Of a stretch of 64,000 bases of DNA, positions 24,683-33,769 are shown piece after piece. The notes under the pieces were generated by a model that saw only the letters and a program-made list of their open reading frames with translations, ran no database searches and had not been told where the DNA came from. Position numbers and translations under genes: made by a program. The stretch is from assembly GCA_035380245.1 (NCBI GenBank), contig DAOSXA010000001.1, positions 716,069-780,068 on the forward strand, written 5' to 3'. Position 1 is the stretch's first letter, and each line of letters begins with the position of its first letter. The stretch is from Candidatus Zixiibacteriota bacterium (GTDB lineage: Bacteria; Zixibacteria; MSB-5A5; GN15; FEB-12).

Positions 24683-26941
24683 ATGATGAGACCCAGACTT
24701 ATCAATACCACCGGCCTTTTGATAGGACTGCTCTTGCTGCTTGCGGCTGTTGCCGGAGCAACGACCGTATCCGGTGAGAAGGCCGTAATAAAAACCAGGA
24801 GCTTCAGTCTTCCGGCTCAAGTCGGTGAGATGCCGCTGACAGCTATGAAAACCGGCGCTGAACCCACCGACAAAATTTACACTTCAACTCTTCAGGGAGG
24901 CGACGACATTGCCTCCGCCACCACCATCCCCGGTTTCCCGTTCGTCGACACCGGCACGACGGTCGGGTATACCGACGACTATCAGGAAATCTGTCCGCCC
25001 CAGAACACAGCCAGCACGGCAGCCGATGTCGTCTATTCCTACACGCCGACCGAGGACCTGGTGGTTGATTTTATCACCTGTGAGTCCGAATACATGACCT
25101 ACATCTGGATCTACCAGGATGACGAGACTACGCTCTGGGACTGCAACCAGTTCGACAACAATTGCTCACTACCACGCTCAGCTCTCTACGACGTAACCAT
25201 TCCGGCCGGTCACACCTATTATTTCGTGATCGACGGTCGCGCTGAACAGGAAGGAACTTATGTAGTCGAGATGGACGCCCGCGAACCGGTCATTACGCTG
25301 AACGAACATCCGGCTCTGGGCGACGGCGGCAACGATAATCTCGTGCTGGCGTTCTCCTATACCGGGCAGGACGACACCGCCCTCTACTGGCAGGGCTCCG
25401 ACGACGACGGCGGCAGCTTTTCCAGCGCCGTGTACTTGAGCGGTTTATGGGATTATCCCACCATCAAGTACTGGGGGGAGGATACGATGTTCTACGGCAC
25501 TCATCTCGAAATCGGTTCCGGCAACACCAATCTTGTTCATGTCAAGAATCCAATCGATCCGAGCGGCTCTTACGATTTCAGTTACTGGAACTGGACTCAA
25601 TACGGTGTCGACGATCAACGCATGGTCGATATCGGAGTAAACAACAATTATCCGCTGGTGCATTTCCCCGACTCCGGCCGTTTCGGCGTGATCTCTATGG
25701 TCAACAGCTATGCCCCGGGAGGAATCACCGACGGCCCGATGCTTTTCTACCCCAAGGACACCACAGCCGGTCCCGGTTGGGCAACGTTGAGTTTCATCGA
25801 TTCGATCGGAGATTATTCCACCAATGGCTGCGCCACCACTAAAACCGACATCGATCCGCAGACCGGCCGTTCCTATTCTCTCTACGACTGGTATCATCCT
25901 GCCGACACCTCCTGGAATCTCCTGATCTGGCAATTCCCGTTCTACAACTCGGCCGATCCCGACGGGATTGAGGGAATGTGGTCATACAGCGCGGGCGATC
26001 CGGGTGAAAATCTGGTCAATCCGGCGGTGGCCGCCTATAACGGAAACGTACTCATTCTGGCCGAATACTACAGCACCACTTCCGGCGTCGAATCCGACCA
26101 TGACATTATCTGCCTGCACGCCTCCGACAGCAGCGTGGCCGGTCTGGTCTCATCGGATGTAATTGTCACCGACGGTGATGAACGTTACCCTGAGATAGCT
26201 CATGTCTTCGGTAACACTTTCATTGCCGTTTTCTGGCGCGGTGACTCCTTGTTCTCGGTAACGACCGAAGATGCGGGTGTTACCTGGGAAGAACCGACGC
26301 CGGTCGTGGGGCCCAATGTCGACCTGTTTCCACAGGAATATTATGTTGTCGGTGAATACCGCAGCTTCGATCTGGTCGACAAAGGCCGCAAGCTGATCTG
26401 GTCCTATCAGCAGTACAAAGACCCCGACAGTACTATCCTGATCAACTGGATGGACCTCGCGGCGCCGGTTCCGGACGCCGACGACGATGGAGTACCGGAC
26501 GAAATCGACAACTGTCCGACCATTGCCAACCCGGGACAGGAAGACCTCGATCTGGACAATGTCGGTGATGTCTGTGACAACTGCCCGTCTCACTCCAATC
26601 TCGATCAGACCAACTCCGACGGCGACTCGTACGGCGATGCCTGCGATAACTGCATTACCGTCGACAACGAGGACCAGGCCGACTACAACAGCGACGGCAT
26701 CGGCGATGCCTGCTGCTGTATCACCCGTGGTGACATCAACGATGACGGCGGCACTCTGATTACGATCGAAGACCTGATCTACCTGGTCTCCTACATGTTC
26801 CAGGGTGGTCCGGCTCCGATGTGCGCCGAGGCGGCTGATATCAACAACGACGGCAATCCCCTGTACACCATCGAGGACCTTGTTTACCTCGTGGCTTATA
26901 TGTTCCAGGGCGGCACGGCTCCTGACGCCTGTGTCTATTAG
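24683..26941 (+). CDS. Secreted protein with TSP3 repeats and dockerin-like C-terminus
   Basis: The 752-residue exported protein has a signal peptide (about 1-28) and an N-terminal beta domain (about 55-205) with YDVTIPAGHTYYFVIDGR, resembling a pre-peptidase C-terminal type fold. A long region of probable propeller or sialidase-like repeats (about 210-595) follows, with QDDTALYWQGSDDDGGSF. Thrombospondin type 3 calcium repeats (about 600-672: DADDDGVPDEIDNCP) come next. It ends in a dockerin-like pair, GDINDDGGTLITIEDLIYLVSYMF and ADINNDGNPLYTIEDLVYLVAYMF. It is likely outside the cell or on its surface. Its last 409 bp are almost identical to the neighbouring paralogue. GGAG precedes the ATG. 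Confidence 0.85.
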   Translation: MMRPRLINTTGLLIGLLLLLAAVAGATTVSGEKAVIKTRSFSLPAQVGEMPLTAMKTGAEPTDKIYTSTLQGGDDIASATTIPGFPFVDTGTTVGYTDDYQEICPPQNTASTAADVVYSYTPTEDLVVDFITCESEYMTYIWIYQDDETTLWDCNQFDNNCSLPRSALYDVTIPAGHTYYFVIDGRAEQEGTYVVEMDAREPVITLNEHPALGDGGNDNLVLAFSYTGQDDTALYWQGSDDDGGSFSSAVYLSGLWDYPTIKYWGEDTMFYGTHLEIGSGNTNLVHVKNPIDPSGSYDFSYWNWTQYGVDDQRMVDIGVNNNYPLVHFPDSGRFGVISMVNSYAPGGITDGPMLFYPKDTTAGPGWATLSFIDSIGDYSTNGCATTKTDIDPQTGRSYSLYDWYHPADTSWNLLIWQFPFYNSADPDGIEGMWSYSAGDPGENLVNPAVAAYNGNVLILAEYYSTTSGVESDHDIICLHASDSSVAGLVSSDVIVTDGDERYPEIAHVFGNTFIAVFWRGDSLFSVTTEDAGVTWEEPTPVVGPNVDLFPQEYYVVGEYRSFDLVDKGRKLIWSYQQYKDPDSTILINWMDLAAPVPDADDDGVPDEIDNCPTIANPGQEDLDLDNVGDVCDNCPSHSNLDQTNSDGDSYGDACDNCITVDNEDQADYNSDGIGDACCCITRGDINDDGGTLITIEDLIYLVSYMFQGGPAPMCAEAADINNDGNPLYTIEDLVYLVAYMFQGGTAPDACVY

Positions 26942-26979
26942 TAACTAGCTGAACCGCCTTCCCAGGCGGACTGCGCGTA

Positions 26980-27010
26980 ACGTCCCGACCGATGGTCGGG
27001 GCGTTTTTTT
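26980..27010 (+). terminator. Terminator of the first TSP3/dockerin gene
   Basis: An 11-bp stem, acgtcccgacc / ggtcggggcgt, with one G-U pair and loop gat is followed by seven T. A smaller hairpin (ccgcct/aggcgg) lies at 26954-26969. Confidence 0.9.
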
Positions 27011-27153
27011 GTAGCAGACAATCCTTAAAAAACGAATCGGCGCAAAAACTGCTTTTTTCGGATTCTGCTTGCTGGAGAGTAACTTAGCCTGATTACAAAA
27101 GGTGTTGAGAGTCATTAGTTGTCTTAACAGTATTCTTACATCTTCCAAAGTCG

Positions 27154-27181
27154 TTGACAAACAACACTTTTCTGTTATATT
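27154..27181 (+). promoter_or_regulatory. Promoter of the second TSP3/dockerin gene
   Basis: TTGACA (27154-27159), a 16-nt spacer and TATATT (27176-27181) form a near-consensus sigma70 promoter, giving a leader of about 150 nt. The leader (27188-27335) is part of the 394-bp gap between the paralogues and has no recognised riboswitch. Confidence 0.65.
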
Positions 27182-27335
27182 AGCGAGTGTACATACATAT
27201 TTAGAGCCGCCAAAGATACAACTTTTTTGGAGGCAATCTCAACGCCACCGATCCCAGCCCCAAAAAACCCCCCGGGTAGGATTATGTTGCGTTTGGATTG
27301 TCCGCAAATTAACAGATTAGAGAATGGAGAAAACC

Positions 27336-29597
27336 ATGAGAATTGAGCGCTCAGTAGTTCTCTTGGCCATCCTGGCTTTGTTGATCTCCGCAATCGGAGT
27401 CAGCGCCGGCACTCCCCCCTCAGGTCGTGCCACCGCCCAGGAAATCAAAGACACGCCTCGGACCATTTCGGTTCGTGCTCAGGACTGGGATTTTAGCGCC
27501 CCGGTTCCGCAAAATGACATTCCTGACAAGTTCGTTACTTCCACCCTTCAGGGTGGTGACGACATCTCAACAGCTACGGTGATTCCGGGCTTTCCGTTCA
27601 TCGATACCGGCACGACAGTCGGTTATACCGATGATTATCAGGAAGTTTGCCCGACTCAGAACGCTACCAGCACCGCCGCCGATGTCGTTTATCAGTACAC
27701 TCCGGCCGTTGATCTGGTGGTCGATTTCATTACCTGTGAATCCGATTACATGACCTACATCTGGATCTACCAGGATGACGAGACGACGCTCTGGGACTGC
27801 AACCAGTTCGACAACACCTGCTCACTACCGCGCTCAGCTCTCTACGACGTAACCATTCCGGCCGGTCATACTTATTATTTCGTGATTGACGGCCGTGAAT
27901 CTCAGGAAGGTACCTATGTAGTCGAGATGGATGCCCGTGAACCGGTCATCCCGATTAGTATCTCCCCGGCCATTGCCAGCAGCGGCACCGATAATCTCGT
28001 CCTCGGTTTCAAATACACCGGTCAGGACGACACCGCCCTTTACTGGCAGGGTTCGATCGACAACGGCGACACCTGGGGCGGCGCTATTTATTACTCCGGT
28101 GTACGTCTCTTCGGTTCCGTTGAATACTGGGGTGAGGACACTTTGTTCTACGCTACCGAAGTGCTGTCCGGTTCAGGTAATACCTACCGTATGTTCGTCT
28201 CGAATCCGGGCGACATGAGCACGGTTTCCGGTACTTATTGGAACTGGAGTCAGTATGGTTTGACCGACGCGAAAATGGCCGATATTGCCTGTGATAACAA
28301 CTACCCTTATTTTTACTTCCCGGATGAAAGCAAGTTCGGGGTAATCTCCATGGTTAACAGCTACACCCCCAGTAGCTATGTCGACATCCCCATGTTGCTG
28401 TATCCATTCGACACTACTGCCGGTTCCGGCTGGGCTACCATCAGTTGGTATGACACGCTTAACGGAAGCCAGGCCGACGGCTGTCAAATGACCCGCGCCG
28501 ACATCGACAATGAGACCGGTCGTTCCTACGCCGTGTACGACTGGTACGACCCGACCGACACCGTCTGGAAGATCTTCTGCCGTATGGACCCGTTCTATAA
28601 CTCACAGGATCCCGACAGCATCGAGGCCGGCTTCCTGCTCAGCCCCGGTGTGGAGAACGGCGATAACGTTCAGCACCCGGCTGTTGACGCCAATGGTGGT
28701 AATGTTCTTATCGTCAGTGAATACTGGTCAACCAGCACCGGAACACCTTCCGACTTCGACCTGGTTTGTTTCCACGCCTCCGATTCGGGTCTTGGCAATC
28801 TGGTTACATCGACGGTCATAGCCACCGAGGGCGATGAAATGTATCCCGATGTTGCCTGGGTTTATGGTGAAACATTTATCGTAGCCTTCACTCGCGGTGA
28901 CTCGTTGTTCTCGATCATAACCGAGGACGGCGGCGCTACCTGGGGTACCGAAGAAGTTATCGCCGGACCGAACGTAGGTACTTTCGGTTCTGATTACTTC
29001 GTGCATGGAGCACTTCGCAGTATCGATGTTTCCGAATTCGGTAATATAGTGGCCTGGGAATACCAGACCTATAAAGATCCGGACAGCTCCATCTATCTCA
29101 ACTATACCACACTGACGGCTCCGCTGCCCGATGCTGATGAAGACGGTATTCCGGATGAAACCGACAACTGTCCGACCATTGCCAACCCGGGACAGGAAGA
29201 CCTCGATCTGGACAATGTCGGTGATGTCTGTGACAACTGCCCGTCTCACTCCAATCTCGATCAGACCAACTCCGACGGCGACTCGTACGGCGATGCCTGC
29301 GATAACTGCATTACCGTCGACAACGAGGACCAGGCCGACTACAACAGCGACGGCATCGGCGATGCCTGCTGCTGTATCACCCGTGGTGACATCAACGATG
29401 ACGGCGGCACTCTGATTACGATCGAAGACCTGATCTACCTGGTCTCCTACATGTTCCAGGGTGGTCCGGCTCCGATGTGCGCCGAGGCGGCTGATATCAA
29501 CAACGACGGCAATCCCCTGTACACCATCGAGGACCTCGTTTACCTCGTGGCTTACATGTTCCAGGGCGGCCCCGCTTTGGACATCTGTACCTATTAA
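27336..29597 (+). CDS. Secreted protein with TSP3 repeats and dockerin-like C-terminus (paralogue)
   Basis: The 753-residue paralogue of the upstream gene has the same order: signal peptide (MRIERSVVLLAILALLISAIGVSAG), PPC-like beta domain (about 60-205), propeller-like repeats with QDDTALYWQGSIDNGDTW, TSP3 repeats and a terminal dockerin pair ending MFQGGPALDICTY. I chose the ATG at 27336 because GGAGA lies 5 nt before it; an ATG four codons earlier has no ribosome site. The N-terminal two-thirds differs from the paralogue at many codons and residues, whereas the C-terminal 375 bp is identical. The pair probably arose by tandem duplication. The carbohydrate or protein target is unknown. Confidence 0.85.
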   Translation: MRIERSVVLLAILALLISAIGVSAGTPPSGRATAQEIKDTPRTISVRAQDWDFSAPVPQNDIPDKFVTSTLQGGDDISTATVIPGFPFIDTGTTVGYTDDYQEVCPTQNATSTAADVVYQYTPAVDLVVDFITCESDYMTYIWIYQDDETTLWDCNQFDNTCSLPRSALYDVTIPAGHTYYFVIDGRESQEGTYVVEMDAREPVIPISISPAIASSGTDNLVLGFKYTGQDDTALYWQGSIDNGDTWGGAIYYSGVRLFGSVEYWGEDTLFYATEVLSGSGNTYRMFVSNPGDMSTVSGTYWNWSQYGLTDAKMADIACDNNYPYFYFPDESKFGVISMVNSYTPSSYVDIPMLLYPFDTTAGSGWATISWYDTLNGSQADGCQMTRADIDNETGRSYAVYDWYDPTDTVWKIFCRMDPFYNSQDPDSIEAGFLLSPGVENGDNVQHPAVDANGGNVLIVSEYWSTSTGTPSDFDLVCFHASDSGLGNLVTSTVIATEGDEMYPDVAWVYGETFIVAFTRGDSLFSIITEDGGATWGTEEVIAGPNVGTFGSDYFVHGALRSIDVSEFGNIVAWEYQTYKDPDSSIYLNYTTLTAPLPDADEDGIPDETDNCPTIANPGQEDLDLDNVGDVCDNCPSHSNLDQTNSDGDSYGDACDNCITVDNEDQADYNSDGIGDACCCITRGDINDDGGTLITIEDLIYLVSYMFQGGPAPMCAEAADINNDGNPLYTIEDLVYLVAYMFQGGPALDICTY
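29162..29570 (+). repeat. 409-bp near-identical 3' segment shared with 26506-26914
   Basis: Positions 26506-26880 and 29162-29536 are identical base for base, and the next 34 bp differ at two sites. The segment encodes the TSP3 repeats and both dockerin-like units. Flanking coding DNA is clearly more diverged, so the segment was homogenised after duplication. Confidence 0.9.
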
Positions 29598-29619
29598 GCA
29601 CCGTCGTTATATCCAATCG

Positions 29620-29656
29620 AAAAGGCCACTCTCTATCGAGAGTGGCCTTTCTTATT
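29620..29656 (+). terminator. Terminator of the second TSP3/dockerin gene
   Basis: The stem aaaggccactct / agagtggccttt with loop ctatcg is followed by cttatttgt. Confidence 0.88.
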
Positions 29657-29671
29657 TGTCAAACACCTATT

Positions 29672-29707
29672 AAAAAAACGGTCGGACGATTCTCCATCCG
29701 ACCGTTT
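29672..29707 (-). terminator. Terminator of the cysteine-desulfurase-family gene
   Basis: On the minus strand, aaacggtcgga / tccgaccgttt is followed by a run of T. Confidence 0.85.
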
Positions 29708-29730
29708 ACATTGTCCTTCGTCGGGCGGCG

Positions 29731-30930
29731 CTATTTCGAGGCGCTCCCTACATTTTTCATTTCTTTTGCACGCTTGGCGATTTCCGTCACCGCCTCCACT
29801 GCATGATCGATATGTTCCTCAGTGTTAAAAGCTCCTATTGAGAAACGTGTTCCGCCGTGGATTTTCATGGTGCCGAGTTGCTGATGCACCAATGGCGCAC
29901 AATGCAAACCGGTACGGGTGGCGATATTGAAATCTACGTCGAGCATGATGCCGACATCACCGGCCTCGAGACCGTCGACATTGATCGTAACGGTAGACAG
30001 ATGGTTATCCATACTGTCACAGCAATAAACCGTAACTCCCTCAACTTCCTTCAACTCACGGACAAGTTTAGAGGCGAGACGATGTTCTTCTGCGAAAATT
30101 CTCTCGGTGCCGCCGTATTCATTGATCCAATCCTGGGCGGCCCAGAGCGAGGCAACGCCGACCATGTTGGGCGTGCCGTATTCGAGCCGATAAGGATATT
30201 CATCGAGATGGTACGGATATGCACTGCGTACTCCGGTGCCCCCGGCGCGAGTATGACGCAACTCGACACCGTTGCGCACCACTACACCGCCGATGCCGGT
30301 ACAACCCAGCAACGACTTGTGCCCGGTGAACGCCAGTACATCGATGTTCATCTCACGCATGTTGATCGGTACTACCCCGGCTGTCTGGGAAGCGTCAACG
30401 GCAAACCGTACACCAAGCTCCCTGCAGATATAACCGATCTCAGCAACCGGTTGAATCGTCCCGATCACATTAGAGCCGTGATTAACGATAACCAGTTTCG
30501 TGTTGGGTCGAATAGCTTTCTTGATCTCATCCGGTTCGACAAAGCCATCACTGTTGAACGGAACGAAAGTCGCTTCGACACCGCGGTCGCGGACAAGATG
30601 ATTGATCGGTCTGATTACGGAATTATGTTCGACATTGGTGGCCACGACATGGTCACCGGTTGTGAGGGATCCCTGAATGATCAGGTTGAGGGCATCGGTA
30701 GCGTTGTAACCAAAACAACATCTTTCGGGGGTGGCTTCATCACCGCCGAAAAAGCGCGTGAGCCGTCCCCTCAGATCCTCCAAAATGTTCCCGGCCTCGA
30801 TTGCCTTGTCAAAGCCGCTCCGTCCGGGATTCACACCGCATGACCGGTAGAATTCCACCATGAACTCGTAGACTTTGGCAGGTTTGGGCCAGGAGGTCGC
30901 CGCGTTGTCCAGATAGATCAGGTCTTCCAC
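29731..30930 (-). CDS. Cysteine desulfurase family PLP enzyme
   Basis: The 399-residue class-V aminotransferase-fold enzyme resembles SufS/IscS relatives that remove sulfur (or selenium) from cysteine. It starts IYLDNAATSWPKP, a family hallmark. The PLP aspartate and histidine regions are VDASQTAGVVP and NVEHNSV. The Schiff-base lysine is in FTGHKSLLGCTGIGG (about residue 205). A catalytic-type cysteine lies in RTGLHCAPLVH (about 345), followed by GGTRFSIGAFNT. The short loop and sequence favour the EF2568-type subfamily of unknown partner rather than housekeeping IscS. No scaffold (IscU/SufU) gene is adjacent. It is cytosolic and monocistronic. Confidence 0.9.
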   Translation of the reverse strand: MEDLIYLDNAATSWPKPAKVYEFMVEFYRSCGVNPGRSGFDKAIEAGNILEDLRGRLTRFFGGDEATPERCCFGYNATDALNLIIQGSLTTGDHVVATNVEHNSVIRPINHLVRDRGVEATFVPFNSDGFVEPDEIKKAIRPNTKLVIVNHGSNVIGTIQPVAEIGYICRELGVRFAVDASQTAGVVPINMREMNIDVLAFTGHKSLLGCTGIGGVVVRNGVELRHTRAGGTGVRSAYPYHLDEYPYRLEYGTPNMVGVASLWAAQDWINEYGGTERIFAEEHRLASKLVRELKEVEGVTVYCCDSMDNHLSTVTINVDGLEAGDVGIMLDVDFNIATRTGLHCAPLVHQQLGTMKIHGGTRFSIGAFNTEEHIDHAVEAVTEIAKRAKEMKNVGSASK

Positions 30931-31165
30931 AAGCGATCTCCGATTATAAGATAAATGTGTCTCTCTTCATTCTCAATGCTCCGGACGCTGATACGAGAGA
31001 TCAGCACCCGGTGCCAATATAACAAAAAACCGCCGTGAAACAAACGCCTTATGGGACTCTCTTTTATTAGACCGGTCAGATCCATTGTCTGAGGAAATTG
31101 CACGGCTTTCTCCCCGGATTTAACAGAAAGAGTGTCACCAATAATAATAGCGGGAAAACGAAAGA

Positions 31166-32380
31166 TCAGACGTTCTCGAGGAAGTTCAGATATTGGCCGG
31201 CCCACATCTCACGCCGATGGTGGTTGATGATATGCAGGCGATACTTCGCGCCGAGCTGGTCGGTTTCGATCTCACCGGAGTACATTTTCAGAACCAATTG
31301 CGCCAGCTCTTCGGGCGACTCGGAGGCATAAGTAAGGGCGCCGCCGGCCAGACGCAATTCATCGATTGCCTCACCGCGACGAGAACCGAACACGATCGGT
31401 CGCCCCGAAGCCATATACTCGAACATCTTCGACGGGAAAGCCATCTTGGCCACGTTGACTTCTTTGAGGCTCTCGATCAGAACATCGGCCGCCTTCAGAA
31501 AATAGGGAATCGTTTCCAGTGGTTGAAGTCCGATGAAACTGACGTTCTTGAGACCGTATTCGGATACCATCTGCTGGAGCGCTTCACGCTTCTGACCGTC
31601 ACCTATAAAGGCGAAATGGATATTAGGCTGATCCACCAACTGCCGAGCAGCTTCGATAACCGTCTCCAGAGGACGCACCCAACCGAGCGTACCGGAATAA
31701 AGGACGAGAAATTTCTCTTCCCAGCCAAAACGACGGCGGATACCGTTGGAGTCGGAATCGATAAACTCTTTACCGACGCCCGACTTAATCGTGGCGATAT
31801 TAGCGCGGGAGATTCCCACTACTTCATCCATGTAGCGCGAGATGCCGTCTGTTACCGAAACGATCCGGTCTGCTTTACGGTAGAGTTTATGCATGACCCA
31901 ACGGATCATTCGGGTAAATATCGAGCCTTTCAGATTGCCGAAATCTTCACCCGACTCCGGCTGTAAATCACGGACTTCGATCACGAACTTGCAACGACGG
32001 ATTTTACTCAGCATCCAGCCGATCACCGGAGACGTCACCGGCGGTGTGGAAGCCAGCACCAGGTCGAATTGCTGCTTCAGCTTGAATTGGTTGATCAATA
32101 CCGAAACAAGGAAGGTAATAAAACCTACCATACGTTTGGTTGGCTGGCTGTTCGCGGCCGGAAGAACCCAACTGCGGTAGACCTTAATGCCGTCCATTTC
32201 CTCGGCATAGAAAAACTTGCCTCGATACTTCTCCGGAACGATGCCATCCGGATAGTTCGGGATAGCCGTCATGACGGACACATCGATACCGTTCTGCACG
32301 AAGTATCGTGCAAATTCAAATAAACGGCGTACCGCCCCTCTCTCAGGCGGAAAATGCTGAGTAATAATAAGAACTTTCAT
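31166..32380 (-). CDS. Glycosyltransferase family 4 (WbuB-like)
   Basis: The 404-residue GT-B enzyme transfers a sugar from a nucleotide donor, probably in surface polysaccharide synthesis. The N-terminal domain begins MKVLIITQHFPPERGAVRRLFEFAR and contains VIEVRDLQPES. The C-terminal donor domain has VLYSGTLGWVRPLETVIEAA (about 230), FIGDGQKR and AFPSKMFEYMASGRPIV, which corresponds to the GT4 E-x7-E region (KMFEYMA). A hydrophobic patch (about 85-100) suggests membrane association. It stands alone, with no polysaccharide cluster nearby, so its pathway cannot be fixed. Confidence 0.92.
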   Translation of the reverse strand: MKVLIITQHFPPERGAVRRLFEFARYFVQNGIDVSVMTAIPNYPDGIVPEKYRGKFFYAEEMDGIKVYRSWVLPAANSQPTKRMVGFITFLVSVLINQFKLKQQFDLVLASTPPVTSPVIGWMLSKIRRCKFVIEVRDLQPESGEDFGNLKGSIFTRMIRWVMHKLYRKADRIVSVTDGISRYMDEVVGISRANIATIKSGVGKEFIDSDSNGIRRRFGWEEKFLVLYSGTLGWVRPLETVIEAARQLVDQPNIHFAFIGDGQKREALQQMVSEYGLKNVSFIGLQPLETIPYFLKAADVLIESLKEVNVAKMAFPSKMFEYMASGRPIVFGSRRGEAIDELRLAGGALTYASESPEELAQLVLKMYSGEIETDQLGAKYRLHIINHHRREMWAGQYLNFLENV

Positions 32381-32618
32381 AATTTACCGACTCAAAACTA
32401 CCGGTTTTGTGCATAAATTGCAAGCGGTTTTATACGGAACACAACACCATGCACGGCAAACGATTTAAGCCCGGTAAAGTGCTTGACTGATTTTCATCAT
32501 TGTCATAACTTCACGATGAATCGGGTTGCGTTTCACTATTTTCGCCCGATGGAAAAAAGGTGGTTCAACTTAAAAAACGGGGCTGTATAACGGACAAGCC
32601 AATGAGAAGGGTGGATGT

Positions 32619-33152
32619 ATGAGAAAACTGGGTATTTTAGGTATTCTACTGGCCTTGGCCTGCCTGATGTTAACCGGCATGGTCTTCTCCGAGGAAGCCA
32701 AACAAGCCGAGAAAAAAGAAACTCCCAAACACGAGTACGTAGGCGCCGGTAAGTGTAAACTGTGCCACAAAGCTCAGTATGAAAGCTGGGCCGAGACCGG
32801 TCACGCCAAGGCGTTTGAGAAACTCTCCGCCGAAGACCAGAAAAAACCGGAATGCGTAAAATGCCACATGACCGGCGTAATGGCCGACGGTACTGTCATC
32901 AACAACGTCGAATGTGAGGCTTGTCACGGTCCGGGCAGCGACTTCAAATCACCCAAAATCATGAACAAGAGCAAATGGGCCGCTGATCCTGAGACATACA
33001 AAGGTATGGCTATCGAAGCCGGTTTGATTTATCCGAAAGAAGAAAACTGTGTTCGCTGCCATACCAAGGAAGGCAATCCGCATTTCGTGCCGTTCGATTT
33101 TGCTAAGCGCAAAACCCAGGTTCATGTGATGAACACCGAGGAAGGCAAATAA
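32619..33152 (+). CDS. Tetrahaem periplasmic cytochrome c
   Basis: The 177-residue protein has a signal peptide (1-24) and four haem-c motifs: CKLCH (about 46), CVKCH (about 86), CEACH (about 106) and CVRCH (about 147). A distal-type pattern WAETGHAKAF resembles cytochrome c554-family proteins. It is a soluble periplasmic electron carrier. No NapC-type quinol dehydrogenase or terminal reductase is adjacent; the membrane cytochrome at 17763-19310 is the only other redox protein nearby and a partnership is speculation. TGGATG-type spacing with AAGGGTGG lies just before the ATG. Confidence 0.88.
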   Translation: MRKLGILGILLALACLMLTGMVFSEEAKQAEKKETPKHEYVGAGKCKLCHKAQYESWAETGHAKAFEKLSAEDQKKPECVKCHMTGVMADGTVINNVECEACHGPGSDFKSPKIMNKSKWAADPETYKGMAIEAGLIYPKEENCVRCHTKEGNPHFVPFDFAKRKTQVHVMNTEEGK

Positions 33153-33175
33153 GCCTTTTTTTCCGATACCGTTGA

Positions 33176-33206
33176 AGAAGGCGACTTTCAGGTCGCCTTT
33201 TTTTAT
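33176..33206 (+). terminator. Terminator of the cytochrome c gene
   Basis: The stem aaggcgac / gtcgcctt with loop tttcag is followed by seven T. It also lies just before the convergent 2H gene end. Confidence 0.88.
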
Positions 33207-33764
33207 TTATTCGGAACCGTTGCCGAGGAGAGTAAAAGTTCGCACCGAGACCCATTTACTTTCCGGGAGGGCGGTGATGAGATCGATCGTTTTGACCTCG
33301 AACGATTCGGTTGGAAGGTAGTCGACAATCTTGTCTTTGACGAACATAATTCGATGATGTGAAATCTCACGAGCGACCGTTACATGCGGTCTATAGTCGG
33401 AAAACGGAACCGCCAGACCGAGTCGGGAATAAAGTCGATAGTATAATTGCGACAGGCGCTCGGAAGTTTTTACTTCCCAGTAAATAACCGGTGCCGTCGG
33501 ATAAAAATCTCCGATCGAATCCAGATCAAGATGAAATCTCGTTTCCAGAGTCAGTTCGGAGCCGAGCGCTGCCACCAGTTCTTCTAGCGTTCGTTGTGAT
33601 TCAAAGGGAAAAACAACCGTAATGTGGGGATTTACCAGGTTATAAAGGGGATCGTATTTCTCGCGTAAATGAGCAATCATTCCTTCCAGTTCCGTCGGCA
33701 GGAAAATCACCAGTGCGAACTTATGGTGACGTCGTTCGTTAAAATGGTTGAACATCACAACCAA
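33207..33764 (-). CDS. 2'-5' RNA ligase/2H phosphoesterase family protein
   Basis: The product of up to 185 residues has the two tandem HxT motifs of the 2H phosphoesterase fold: HITVVF (about residue 47) and HVTVAR (about 127). These enzymes cleave or join 2'-5' or cyclic phosphodiester bonds; the substrate here is unknown. Start choice is open. TTG at 33764, GTG at 33758 and ATG at 33755 are all in frame, with ATAGGA overlapping the stop codon of the preceding gene. It is the last gene of the GGDEF-NagZ-AnmK-SpoIID-OmpA run, 5 nt after the OmpA gene, so translation is probably coupled. Confidence 0.85.
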   Translation of the reverse strand: MVVMFNHFNERRHHKFALVIFLPTELEGMIAHLREKYDPLYNLVNPHITVVFPFESQRTLEELVAALGSELTLETRFHLDLDSIGDFYPTAPVIYWEVKTSERLSQLYYRLYSRLGLAVPFSDYRPHVTVAREISHHRIMFVKDKIVDYLPTESFEVKTIDLITALPESKWVSVRTFTLLGNGSE

Positions 33765-33769
33765 TTATC

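Noticed and set aside
24041..24820. Overlapping frames on both strands in the divergent region
   Set aside because: They overlap each other and the start of the TSP3 gene, and none has a ribosome site or protein-like sequence.
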